DNA of 64,000 bases from Streptomyces sp. H27-H5 (GCF_026627505.1 NZ_JAPNLK010000023.1:1-64000); one strand, 5' to 3'; numbered from the stretch's first letter, positions 1 to 8,259 are shown. The notes: generated by a model not told the origin, from the letters alone. Made by a program: numbers and translations.

Positions 1-51
1 CAGCGCGGCCAACTCCTCGTACGAGGGCAGCTGCGGCGGGGCATCGGTCAC
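1..51 (-). CDS. N-terminus of a possible IS66-type transposase (partial)
   Basis: A reading frame starts at a GTG (51 down to 49) and runs off the left edge. Only 17 residues are visible, including PSYEELAAL. This matches what I know of the start of IS66-family TnpC transposases in Streptomyces, where a short PSYEELxAL segment precedes the leucine-zipper and DNA-binding region. The position supports the idea: the neighbouring IclR gene loses its homology about 80 bases upstream of this start, as expected if an element had inserted there. No good Shine-Dalgarno sequence is seen. Seventeen residues cannot prove the family, so the assignment rests mostly on context. Confidence 0.4.
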   Translation of the reverse strand, partial: MTDAPPQLPSYEELAAL

Positions 52-55
52 AAGG

Positions 56-385
56 TCAATCTACCGGCCCCGCAGGACCACCTCGCACCACATCGCCGCA
101 GCTCACCGGCCGTCCAAAACAGTCACGACTGCGCAGCGTGAGCTGCCGGGGAACGCGTGCACCCAGCGCGAAAAGAGCGACGCCCAGTCGTAATCCCCTC
201 TCACCTCGCTCCAGCATTCCCTCCTCAACGAGTTCCGAGATGATCCGATGGGCGGTCGCCTTGGGCATATCGGCTCTGCGCGCTATTTCAGACAGCTGGA
301 GTTCTGGTTCACCCGGCCGAAAGCAACGCAGAACACTCAGGCCGCGCGCGAGCATCGAGCGAGTGTGCTGAATGGACAAGGACAC
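56..385 (-). pseudogene. IclR-family regulator, truncated N-terminal half
   Basis: The product carries the N-terminal winged helix of IclR regulators: SMLARGLSVLRCF, then LSEIARRADMPKATAHRII as the helix-turn-helix, then the wing. Full IclR proteins are about 250 residues and have a ligand-binding domain after this. Here family-like sequence stops near base 130, just after RVPRQLTLRS, and is replaced by about 24 unrelated residues before a stop at 56. The start is either the GTG at 385 or the TTG at 379; a GGGAGG lies at a better distance from the TTG. The effector domain is absent, so this is a disrupted regulator. The replacing sequence is probably the end of the element whose transposase begins at 51. 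Confidence 0.75.
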
Positions 386-445
386 CTCCCGTGAGGGCCT
401 GGTGGAGGGGGTCAAGGGCGCGCCGACGCATGCGCCGGCGGGCAT

Positions 446-1344
446 GCCGACTCCCCGATCTCACCTATTGCACGTGCAGAGACATCGAATAAGGAACCCG
501 CGTACCGGCATGCGAGTGCCACAGGACACGCGAAAGCCGGCCCATCCCCCGGAAACACGGCCCCCTTTCGCCACCTTCCGTATCACCATGCGTGGCGCCC
601 GAGTCGGGAGCCGAAAGATGTACGGGAAGAAAACTGTAGCAGTGCGGGAATAGTCACCATGACTTTGCCGCAACGATCCGGTCATTCTGCACGCGTTTAT
701 GGGGAAGGGTTTGGAGGTGGCACGCCCGCTGTTGACGCAGGGAAAGGCACGTGGGGTGCGTGCGGCAGGGGCAGGCCCCACAGGCCGCCCACAGCGGACA
801 AATGACGGGAACCAGTCATCCCATCGCACATCACCGCGAGCATCACCGCCGGGCGCGCCTCCGGGGGTTCCAGAGCCCGGGAGGCCGGGCTTCCGGGACC
901 GCGCAACACGTCCGCGACGCATCTCTTGTGACGCGGACAGGAACGACGGCGAGCTCTGTCCGGGTACGGGCGGGGCTGCGTGCGGGTGTCCGGGATCAGC
1001 CCGGAATCGGACACTCTCCGGCAGGTTCGGGCCCGGCACGCCCGGCCTATGGGCGGTTCACGCTGTACGTCGGCGGCCTGCGGGACTGGAACCTCGGCGA
1101 CCTGCAAGGGACCACGAACCAGGACTGCAGCGGATCGTTCGTGAACCAGCACACGAACGGGCAGTTCGCCTGGAATAACGGCGGGTGGGCACCGGACGAC
1201 GGTGACAGCCCGGTGATCCTGGCTCGCGCCGCGGCCAGGCTCGCAGACCCAGCCCGCGATCCGGGCACCACACGGTAATCGACGGCCAACGATGCCCCCG
1301 GCCGTGATCCGGTCGGGGCGTTGGGCAGCCCCACTGACGACGCT
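446..1344. other. 899-bp stretch with no intact gene
   Basis: No frame here looks like an intact gene. The one protein-like patch is on the + strand at about 1045-1230. It has non-repetitive composition (GRFTLYVGG, NQDCSGSFVNQ, QFAWNNGGW), no start of its own, and loses character on both sides. It resembles a piece of a secreted protein, but I cannot name the family. The rest is GC-rich sequence without a convincing promoter or repeat, consistent with decayed DNA next to the truncated IclR gene. Confidence 0.4.
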
Positions 1345-1659
1345 TCAGAGCTGCGGGCCTTCAGTTGGAGCTCCGGCGGCCAGGATCGCCCGCAGGGCCG
1401 CGATGTGGCCGTTGAAGGCGTCTCGCCCGGCGCCGGTGAGCCGCGCGTAGCGCTTGTGCCGGCTTCCGCTGAGGCGGCGTTCCGTGGCGACGTAGCCGGC
1501 TTCTTCGAGTGTCGTGAGCTGTTTGGACAGGGCCGAGTCGGAGAGCTGGACCCGGTCCTTGAGGAAGGCGAACTCCGCCCAGTCGACCGCCGCCAGTGTC
1601 GCCACCAGCGACAGCCGGGTGCTGGGATGGATCAGTTCGTCGAAACGCGCATCCGTCAT
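1345..1659 (-). CDS. Winged-helix transcriptional regulator
   Basis: This 104-residue cytoplasmic protein is a single winged helix. It opens with an IHPSTRLSLVATL helix, then has the recognition segment LSDSALSKQLTTLEEAGYV, a basic wing (RHKRYARLT), and a C-terminal helix likely used for dimerisation. This is the compact MarR/ArsR-like architecture (Pfam HTH_34 type) often paired with a small membrane protein. The ATG at 1659 overlaps the stop of the upstream membrane-protein gene as ATGA, so the two are translationally coupled. Two palindromes sit before that upstream gene (2133-2149 and 2160-2178) and are natural candidates for its operators. The inducer and regulon cannot be told from sequence. 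Confidence 0.85.
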   Translation of the reverse strand: MTDARFDELIHPSTRLSLVATLAAVDWAEFAFLKDRVQLSDSALSKQLTTLEEAGYVATERRLSGSRHKRYARLTGAGRDAFNGHIAALRAILAAGAPTEGPQL

Positions 1660-2120
1660 GCCCGCGCCCACCGGCGCAGTACGCGCAGCATCTCCGGCCC
1701 GCCGAAGCCGATGACCGCCGCGACCGGCACGGCCGCCCAGATGCCGGCGTGCTCGGCTCCGTCGGCGTCGAGCGCGAGCGCTGCCGCGATGGTGACCACG
1801 ACGAGCACGAGCAGCATGCCGATCACGATCAAGGGGACGCGGCGGCCGGCGACCGTCCTGCTGACCCGCACCTGACCGGTTCGACGGCGTCCATCGAGCA
1901 ACCGTGACGCCAGCACCGCGTGCCCCATGCCGAAGGCCAGGGTCGCGGCCCCCGCCAGCCACGGGGAGGCCAGGCTGCCGAGTACCCCCAGCAGGATCCA
2001 TCCGGCGGCCATCGACCACCAGTAGCCGCGTGGCAGGCCCACCTCCTCGGCGACCTGGTGACGGGCGCGCTCGGCTGCCTCAAGGGCGATGCCGGCCTGC
2101 TCCGGAGTGATGTCGGCCAT
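1656..2120 (-). CDS. Small membrane protein partnered with a wHTH regulator
   Basis: A 154-residue protein with an amphipathic N-terminal helix (residues 1-33, with the motif PEQAGIALEAAERAR). Four hydrophobic segments follow: about 36-50, 52-70, 93-115 and 123-143. It is a typical partner of HTH_34-type regulators in actinomycetes; no transport or enzymatic motif is visible. Its stop overlaps the start of the regulator gene by four bases, so both are made from one message. The leader contains two near-identical palindromes (CTTTCC...GGAAAG). The ATG at 2120 has GAGG eight bases upstream. It may be a sensor or membrane-stress component, but that is a guess from the pairing. Confidence 0.75.
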   Translation of the reverse strand: MADITPEQAGIALEAAERARHQVAEEVGLPRGYWWSMAAGWILLGVLGSLASPWLAGAATLAFGMGHAVLASRLLDGRRRTGQVRVSRTVAGRRVPLIVIGMLLVLVVVTIAAALALDADGAEHAGIWAAVPVAAVIGFGGPEMLRVLRRWARA

Positions 2121-2132
2121 GGCGATACCTCA

Positions 2133-2149
2133 CTTTCCTGGTGGGAAAG
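2133..2149. promoter_or_regulatory. Palindrome, candidate operator 1
   Basis: CTTTCC-5-GGAAAG, beginning 13 bases upstream of the start codon at 2120. It matches the second palindrome at 2160-2178 in half-site and spacing. Two such copies in front of a gene coupled to a wHTH regulator suggest autoregulation. Because it lies in the leader, it could also form an RNA hairpin just before the ribosome-binding site. Confidence 0.6.
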
Positions 2150-2159
2150 CGAGCGTCCC

Positions 2160-2178
2160 ACTTTCCCGCCGGGAAAGT
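2160..2178. promoter_or_regulatory. Palindrome, candidate operator 2
   Basis: ACTTTCCCGCCGGGAAAGT is a perfect 8+3+8 palindrome. Its centre is 28 bp from that of the copy at 2133-2149, which places the two on different faces of the helix by about two thirds of a turn. It is the stronger of the pair. Confidence 0.65.
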
Positions 2179-2207
2179 CAAGCGTCGGGGATCGGGGGTG
2201 GAAACGG

Positions 2208-2385
2208 GCACTCATCCTCGAACCGCACGCAACGGTCGCGTACTGGCACGACGGCGCGCTGACCGTCCACGACACCACCCAAGGGCCGTCAGGGACGCGT
2301 GACATCCTCGCGCGCCTCTTCGGGATCAGGCCCGACCAGGTACGTGTCATCGCCCGTCACGTGGGGGGAGGCTTCGGTTCGAAGG
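2208..2385 (+). pseudogene. Fragment of a xanthine dehydrogenase-type molybdenum subunit
   Basis: About 59 codons read as the middle of a xanthine/aldehyde oxidoreductase large subunit. They include EPHATVAYWHDGALTVHDTT, a GTRDILARLFGI segment and ARHVGGGFGSK. In the family, the EPH motif and the glycine-rich GGGFGSK loop sit near the molybdopterin cofactor. Nothing resembling the rest of the roughly 700-residue protein is present. There is no start codon context, and homology stops at about 2385 where the truncated MFS gene on the other strand begins. It is a remnant left by a deletion or rearrangement. Confidence 0.75.
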
Positions 2386-2394
2386 CCGCGCCGA

Positions 2395-3212
2395 GGGCCC
2401 ATGCCGATGCCGAGGGGGACACGCGGCCCCAGGCGATCGCAGAGCCTTCCACCGAGGGGCGCGAAGACGACCGTGGGCAGAGTGAGCGGCAGCACGGCGA
2501 CACCTGCTTCGAAGGGGGACATTCCCACGACGTCCTGGAGCCAGATGACCCCGAACACCGCGCACCCGACGAAAGCGAAACGCACCGTGGAGATGACGGC
2601 GGCTCCCACCGCGAACTCCTTGTGGGCGAACAACTCGAAGTGGATGAGCGGATGGGCGATCGGGCGTTCGCGTACCACCAGGAGCGTCATCAGCGTGGCC
2701 CCGGCGGCGAGCAGCGAGCAGCGAGATGACGGTGGCCGAGGCGGGGAGCCGCCCCGTAGAAGAGGGTGGAGATGCTGGACGAGATGCCCATGGCCTGGCC
2801 CCGATCCCGGCGGCCGAGTTCCTTGAAGATGAGCACTTGGGATGCGGGGCGAAGGACCGCCGCACCGGCCCCCTGGGCCGCGCGCGCGGCGATGAGCCAG
2901 GCCTCGGACTGGGCCAGACCCGCGGCGGTCGACGCCACGACGAACAACAGCGTTCCGAGGCGGAAGGTGCGCTCGTGCCCCAGGATGGCGCCGATGCGTC
3001 CGCCGATCACGCTCATACCGACGAAGCTGAGCAGATACGCACTGATGATCCACTGGAGCCCCGGTGGACGAGGCGTCCAGACTCCGCTGGATGGTGGGAA
3101 GAGCGACCAGCACCACCAAGGCATCGATGGCGATCATCGACGAAGCGCAGGCCATCACGCCCAGGATCCACCATGGGTGACGCCTGCTCAGGAATTGCTG
3201 CCGCCGTTTCAC
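2395..3212 (-). pseudogene. DHA2-type MFS drug exporter, broken
   Basis: Pieces of one 14-helix EmrB/QacA-like exporter are spread over two frames. The first piece (from 3212) reads WWILGVMACASS, then IDALVVLVALPTIQRSL. At a run of four C at 3059-3062 one extra base shifts the frame, and the protein resumes as LQWIISAYLLSFVG through the RGQAMGISSSISTLFYG region. Near 2720 it shifts frame again and jumps to RERPIAHPLIHFELF, skipping what is normally about 100 residues. It then stops homology at LGIGMG near 2395, losing the last helices. Two frameshifts, an internal deletion and a missing end make this clearly non-functional. Its end abuts the xanthine dehydrogenase fragment. Confidence 0.85.
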
Positions 3213-3392
3213 GCGTTCTCTCCCGGTAGATCCCGAGCGGCGGACACCTGCGAACCGGGCGGGAATTCGGCTCGCATCGGTAAGGCGGCAAAAGTTACCA
3301 AGACGGGGGCGACTTCCACCGTGCGGACACTCGGGCAGCGTCCCTGTTCGTGCTGGTGCGCGAGGGTGCGAGAGGCCGCGAGAGGCCTTTGA

Positions 3393-5468
3393 CTACCCGG
3401 GCGCGAGCCTCCACTTCGGCGCGTCCGCGTCGGAAGCCCGGGCCCAGTAGAGCTTGGCATCGAGGCCCAGCACGGTGAGGAAGCCGTCCGATCCGGTCCG
3501 AACGCCGGCGGGGGCACCCGATATGAGGAGTTGGGCGGTGGTCCATCGCGGTGTGCCGCCGCCGATCAGGGTCGTGCCGAGGGTGCCGTCGGGGCCGCGG
3601 CCGGCTATGGCGGGGCCGCACAGGCCCACCGCGCCGTAGCCGCCGACTCCACCCAGGTCGAGCACGACCGGGCGGCCCGAGCCGTCGAGCACAGCCGTCT
3701 GGACGGCGCCCGAGTCGGGCTTGCGGAAGAACACCCGCACCCCGTCGCCGTCGGCGCGGGCGGAGAGTCCGCTGACCGTGGTCGCGGGCAGGCCGCTCTG
3801 CCGGGGACGGGCCGAGAGAGGGGCACCGGGTGTGGACTGGGCCCAGGTCAGCACGGACTTCGGGGTGGCGGCGACGACGTGGATGCGGCCGGCGCTGTCG
3901 GTCGTGGCGGCCGGGTCACCGTGCAGGCCGGTGCCACCCAGGTCGCTCCACCCGGACCATTTCCCCTTTGCGTCCTGCTCGATCTGGTACAGCCTGAGGT
4001 CTCCCCCGCGCACGAACACCGCGAGGCGGCCGGAGCCGTCGACGGCGGGGGCTGGGGCCGACAGGTCGGACAGGACGCTGGCGCCGCTCTGGGGCGGCGA
4101 TCCGAGCGGGCGGAAGGGGCCGAAGTCGCCCCCGGGGCGCTGCTGGACCGTGGTCACGATCTCACGACGGTAGTCGGCACCCCGGCCGAGGTGGGTGCAG
4201 GTGCCGAACACGGCGATGCGCCCGTCGGGCAGCCGTACCGAGGTGAGGCCGCCGTCGAGCAGCCCGTCCGCCGCCAGTAGTTTCGGGGCCGCCCACGTGT
4301 CGTTCGTGCCGGACGGCTTGTGCCAGACGGCCAGCTTCTGGTCGAGGACGCCGAACGCCCACAGGCTGCCGTCCTCGCCGGGCTGGAGCCAACTGGTTGA
4401 ATTCGCGCGGGAGTAGCGGATCGACTGGGCCCAGTTGTTGCCGTACGGGCGGTTGGAGACCTTGCGGTCGCCACAACCCGCCGGGCTGCCACAGTAGTTG
4501 TCCTTCGGATCCATCCAGGCGTATGTCTTCACCGTCTCCGCCTTGGCATCCGCTCCCGCCTTGTCAAGGGTGTGCGGCAGGTAGCTGGTGTTGTAGCCGA
4601 GGTAGGTCTGGACGGTGAAGTTCGGGTGGCCGGAGAGGGCGGCGTATTTCTGGAGCGCCGCCTGGGCGAAACGGGCGCTGAAGACGTGGTCCTGGTGGTC
4701 GATGATCTGATGCCTGACGCCCTCGCGGGCCGGGGTGGGGTCCAGGGTGCGTATATGGGTGGGGCGGAAGCGCTGCATCAGGCCGACGAGCGCGTCGACG
4801 AGCTGGTCCTTGGTGTAGCTGATGGGCTGGGCCGGGGTGCCGGATGCGAGGAACGGCTCCAGCGAGGGGGTCTGGCCGTTCCACAGGCCGCGCAGGCTGT
4901 GCGCTACGTCCTTGTACATCTCGCGGGCTTCGCGCAGTTGTATCCAGACCAGGTTGATCTGGGGGTGTGCCTGGAGGGTGTCCAACTCGGCGGTGCCGCC
5001 ACCGGTGGTGGGTATGGAGGTACGGGTCCAGGGGCTGGTCTTGTCTCCGGTCGCCATCTGGGCGTATGCCGCGCGTATGCCGTTCTGCCTGGCCTCGGCG
5101 TACTGCGGCCGGTCGGCGGGCGGCATGGGGTGCCCCACGGACGCGCGCCCGGGGGCGTTGACGCCGTCGGCCTCCCCGGACGTCACGTACACCGAGGTCA
5201 TCGGGCGGCCGGAGCGCACCGAGTGGCCCGTGTCCGGGTTCATGAAGAACAGGTCGTCGTCCGGGTGGGCGACGATCTGCATGACCGATTCGCTGCTCAC
5301 GAGGGGAATCTCCTGCGCGCTGTCGGTTCCCGCGCCATCGTCCGCCTCCTCCGTTCCGCCCGGCCAGGAAGCCACCCCGTACCCGGCGGCTCCGACGAGC
5401 GCCACCGCCGCGGACGCCAGCATGAAGTGTCTGCGGGACGGCTTGGTTCGGTGCTGACTGGGCGTCAT
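3393..5468 (-). CDS. Secreted PIG-L deacetylase with C-terminal propeller-like region
   Basis: This 691-residue protein is probably exported by the Tat pathway: SRRHFMLASA at residues 11-20 is a twin-arginine signal followed by a hydrophobic stretch. Residues 58-330 are a PIG-L/LmbE deacetylase domain. The zinc motif AHPDDD has His68, and the downstream DHQDH has His258 and His261. Such enzymes remove acetyl groups from N-acetylglucosamine-type amides. Residues about 360-691 contain repeated blade-like units (SSVLSDLSAPAPAVDGSG, DPAATTDSAGRIHVVAA and similar), suggesting a lectin-like beta propeller. The whole is likely an extracytoplasmic glycan deacetylase. It stands alone, and its substrate cannot be read from sequence. 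The ATG at 5468 puts the Tat motif in the expected place. Confidence 0.85.
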   Translation of the reverse strand: MTPSQHRTKPSRRHFMLASAAVALVGAAGYGVASWPGGTEEADDGAGTDSAQEIPLVSSESVMQIVAHPDDDLFFMNPDTGHSVRSGRPMTSVYVTSGEADGVNAPGRASVGHPMPPADRPQYAEARQNGIRAAYAQMATGDKTSPWTRTSIPTTGGGTAELDTLQAHPQINLVWIQLREAREMYKDVAHSLRGLWNGQTPSLEPFLASGTPAQPISYTKDQLVDALVGLMQRFRPTHIRTLDPTPAREGVRHQIIDHQDHVFSARFAQAALQKYAALSGHPNFTVQTYLGYNTSYLPHTLDKAGADAKAETVKTYAWMDPKDNYCGSPAGCGDRKVSNRPYGNNWAQSIRYSRANSTSWLQPGEDGSLWAFGVLDQKLAVWHKPSGTNDTWAAPKLLAADGLLDGGLTSVRLPDGRIAVFGTCTHLGRGADYRREIVTTVQQRPGGDFGPFRPLGSPPQSGASVLSDLSAPAPAVDGSGRLAVFVRGGDLRLYQIEQDAKGKWSGWSDLGGTGLHGDPAATTDSAGRIHVVAATPKSVLTWAQSTPGAPLSARPRQSGLPATTVSGLSARADGDGVRVFFRKPDSGAVQTAVLDGSGRPVVLDLGGVGGYGAVGLCGPAIAGRGPDGTLGTTLIGGGTPRWTTAQLLISGAPAGVRTGSDGFLTVLGLDAKLYWARASDADAPKWRLAPG

Positions 5469-5890
5469 GTATCTGTTCTTTCGGTGCGTCGGCCCGGCAG
5501 GGCTCGTTCTCGGGGCGTCAGCACCGCTCTCCGTCTCCGGCCGCGAGTGATGCTCGAATCAGGGCTGGTCAGAACCCGATCCGAATGAGAGACGGAAGGG
5601 ACAAAAGTTGGGTTTATTGCGACCCGTGTATCTTTCGTCACACCCTGGCCGCACCCTCGTCCCGAGACTGAGGTGCCCCCGGCGACGATGGGCCGCCTAC
5701 GGGAAATTCCGCCGACGCCGGCTGTGAGTGTCCGCCGCTCGTCGGTGAACCTCTTCATCCACGACACCGAGCGCACCCCGACCGTCGTGTCGGCGCGTCC
5801 GCATGTCGGTTGATGACAAAAACCGCCGCATATCGCCCCGCCGGGCAGGTCAGGGTGTTAAGTACTTCCCTACGACGAAGGGATCACGCC
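5469..5890. other. 422-bp divergent intergenic region
   Basis: This separates the Tat-exported deacetylase (minus) from the sIHF-like gene (plus). A minus-strand frame at 5465-5776 is open but low in information and rich in S, R and T, so I do not call it. The last 70 bases are more AT-rich (gttaagtacttcc) and probably hold the promoter of the downstream gene. Confidence 0.4.
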
Positions 5891-6205
5891 ATGGCAATGC
5901 CCGTACTCACCCCGGCCCAGAGGGCCGAAGCCCGCCGAAAAGCCGCCGCAGTCCGCAAGGAACGCAGTGAACTGATGACCGCGTTGAAGACCGGCGACCT
6001 GAACCTGGCTTCCTTGTTGGAGCGTGATGACGCCGTGGTCGGCAGGATCCGGATACGCCGCCTCATCGAATCGCTGCCCGGCATAGGCTCCGTGCGCGCG
6101 GAACGACTTCTCGCCAAGCTCGACATCTCCGAGACCCGCCGCATCCAGGGACTCGGCCCCAACCAGCGCGCCCGACTCCTCGCGCTCTCGCCGCACCAGG
6201 CCTGA
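5891..6205 (+). CDS. sIHF-like nucleoid-associated protein (paralog)
   Basis: A 104-residue protein matching actinobacterial integration host factor (mIHF/sIHF). It has an N-terminal basic helix (LTPAQRAEARRKAAAVRKER), then a helix-two-turn-helix core with SLPGIGSVRAERLLAKL, ETRRIQGLG and PNQRARLLAL. The GIGSVRA loop corresponds to the DNA-backbone-contacting GxGxxRA segment of sIHF, a histone-like protein affecting supercoiling and development in Streptomyces. The core sIHF of the genus has GVGKVRA and sits elsewhere, next to guanylate kinase, so this is probably a second, divergent copy. ATG at 5891 is preceded by GAAGGGA. It is monocistronic. Confidence 0.85.
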   Translation: MAMPVLTPAQRAEARRKAAAVRKERSELMTALKTGDLNLASLLERDDAVVGRIRIRRLIESLPGIGSVRAERLLAKLDISETRRIQGLGPNQRARLLALSPHQA

Positions 6206-6463
6206 CGCCCGGCCAGTTCCCCCGTTTCGGCCGGCGGCGGGGCCGGATGAGGGTGCCGGCGAGGCGGGGTGTGGCCTGGTGGATGAGGGCGAGTTCATCC
6301 GTTCGGTTGGCCAGGCCGCACCCCGCCGAGGCGGGTGATGCCTCGTTCGACGGTGTTCAGTGTTCCGCTGCGGCAGCATTCGCGGTCAAAGCCGGGTGAG
6401 CGGCTGGCGTTGCGGCCTCACCTCAGAGCGGTGGCCGATCTCGCACCGGCTGGAACCGGGAAC

Positions 6464-7933
6464 TCACCCGGAGACCGCCGCCCGGGCTCCCTCCGGTGAC
6501 GACATCTCGAACTGCTCCGCCCGAGCGGGCCCGGCCTGCTGCTCCCGCCCTCGCGTCGCGGCGAGCCGCTGCTCCTTCCCGGCGGCTGACGCGCACGCCG
6601 GAGACCCGTTCCCCACCCTCTGGTGACCTGGCTTGCCGACCGCGGCCATGCGGGTACCGGCTTCGTGCCCAGGGGAGTTGACATGGAGCTTCCGGTGGCG
6701 GCCGTGGCGTCGATGGCGTCCGAGGCGCCGGCCTGGACCGAGCTTGCGGCGGGCGAGGACGAGGATGGTGAGCGCGGTGGCGGCGCCTGCGGCGGGAAGC
6801 CCGGCGAGCGCGTCGGGGCGTGCGGCGAGAGCTGCGGCGAGCGCGGTTCCGGCGGCCTGGCCGGTGCCGACGGACAGGATCAGCCAGGCGTACGCCTCGG
6901 TGGTGCGAGAGGCGGGAGCGAGAACGTCCACGGTGTGGAACCCGTTGGTGATGATCAAGGTGAAGAACAGACCCGGGATCGCCGTGAGGGCGATGGCCGT
7001 GCGGGGGCCGGGCTGGGCGAGCAGAGGCGTCCAGCCGAGGAGGAACAGGGCGCTGGTGGTGATGAGCTGGGTGGAGGTCGGGCCGGGCCGCGCCCGGCGG
7101 GCGTAGATCAGGCTGCCCAAGAGACTGCCGGTGGAGAACGCGGCGGGAAGCACGCCGGAGAGCATGGCCAGGCCGTGGGTGGCGGCCATGCCCGCGGACC
7201 ACACGTTCATCGCTCCGAAAGCGAACCCCGTTCCCGCCAGCGCGGTGAACAGCAGGGTCAGGCCCGCGCTCAGCAGCCGTTCGCTTCCGGTCTCCCCGTC
7301 GGCGGCGGGACGCCAGGCCTGCGACGGTGCCGCGGTCAGCACGACCGCCGTGCCGACGAGGGTGAGGGCGGCGGTCGCGGTCAAGGCGGTGTCGGGCCCG
7401 TACGCGGTCGCCAGCCACGAGGCGAGCAGGGGGCCGGCGATGTACAGAAGTCCCTGCGAGCCGGTGTCGAGGGCCTGGACCACTCGGCGCCGCCCGAGGT
7501 CGGGCAGGACCGTCGGCCACAGCGCTCGTAGTCCTGCCTCCAGCGGCGGGGTGACCAGACCCGCGAACCCCACCACCGCGGTCAGCGCCGCCGGGTGCCC
7601 TCCCGCCCCGATCAAGGGAAGCGCGGCCAGGCAGCCGGCGTTGAGCAGCACCGCCGGTGCCGATACACGGGTCTGGCCCTGGCGGTCCATCAGCCTGCCC
7701 TTGACCGGCTGGGACAGCCCGGACGCCAGCCCGTACAGCGCGGCAAGCAGGCCGGCGAACGCGAGGGACCCGCCGCCGTCGGTGATCCACAGGACGAGTC
7801 CCACGGGAACCATGCTGTTGGGCAGACGCCCGGTGAGAGTGCCGCCGAGCAGACGAACGACGTGTCGGCTGCCCAGTACGGCGCCGTACGTGGCGGACGG
7901 CGGGACGGCGGTCGGGTGATCGGCCAGGGTCAA
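6464..7933 (-). CDS. MFS transporter
   Basis: Residues 20-400 form about twelve membrane helices of a major facilitator. The cytoplasmic loop after helix 2 reads QPVKGRLMDRQGQTRV, a variant of the conserved loop 2-3 signature. The family resembles YfcJ/SetA-like efflux permeases of actinomycetes; the substrate is unknown. The odd part is the C-terminus. After the last helix the frame continues through a basic stretch (GRRLGRHRRHGRHRKL) and another 80 or so low-information residues, reaching 489 residues where about 410 is usual. A lost stop codon or a late frameshift would explain this. A palindromic terminator at 8183-8232 separates it from the upstream regulator. Confidence 0.8.
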   Translation of the reverse strand: MTLADHPTAVPPSATYGAVLGSRHVVRLLGGTLTGRLPNSMVPVGLVLWITDGGGSLAFAGLLAALYGLASGLSQPVKGRLMDRQGQTRVSAPAVLLNAGCLAALPLIGAGGHPAALTAVVGFAGLVTPPLEAGLRALWPTVLPDLGRRRVVQALDTGSQGLLYIAGPLLASWLATAYGPDTALTATAALTLVGTAVVLTAAPSQAWRPAADGETGSERLLSAGLTLLFTALAGTGFAFGAMNVWSAGMAATHGLAMLSGVLPAAFSTGSLLGSLIYARRARPGPTSTQLITTSALFLLGWTPLLAQPGPRTAIALTAIPGLFFTLIITNGFHTVDVLAPASRTTEAYAWLILSVGTGQAAGTALAAALAARPDALAGLPAAGAATALTILVLARRKLGPGRRLGRHRRHGRHRKLHVNSPGHEAGTRMAAVGKPGHQRVGNGSPACASAAGKEQRLAATRGREQQAGPARAEQFEMSSPEGARAAVSG

Positions 7934-8259
7934 CAGGGCAGGGCTTTCCGTCAGGGGGCGTGCGAGGCGGAGGCAGGTACGGTCGGGGCGCCATCGGCGT
8001 GTACGGAGCGCATCCGCAGCCGGATGGCCATCTCACGGCAGGACCGGGTGTTCGACGTGGTGGCCCAGGAGGCGCAGCTGTCGAGGAACCCGGAGCGGGA
8101 GCGTAACCCGGAGCGGACGGGCCGGGGCGGAACTTGTGATCTTCCGACAAGACCGCGGGAACGGCCGCGGACGCGGACGCCCAAGGAACCGGCCCTCCCC
8201 CGCACTTGCGCGGGGGGGAGGGCCGGTTCCTTCTGGAGGGGGAGGTGTCGTCCGGGGGT
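7934..8259. other. 326-bp intergenic region
   Basis: It lies between two minus-strand genes. It holds the long hairpin at 8183-8232 and, closer to the MFS start, the presumed promoter of that gene. No other frame looks genuine. Confidence 0.4.
8183..8232 (-). terminator. Long hairpin terminator
   Basis: AAGGAACCGGCCCTCCCC pairs with its reverse complement about 10 bases further on, giving a near-perfect stem of 19 or more base pairs with a short ACTTG-containing loop. It lies directly after the stop of the PucR-type regulator at 8260 (minus strand), so it most likely ends that transcript. Confidence 0.8.

Noticed and set aside
5465..5776. Minus-strand frame of 103 codons upstream of the PIG-L deacetylase
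   Set aside because: Low-information, Ser/Arg/Thr-rich, no ribosome-binding site, and it ends inside the next start region.
7951..8205. Minus-strand frame of 84 codons between the MFS and PucR genes
   Set aside because: It starts inside the terminator hairpin and has no recognisable domain.
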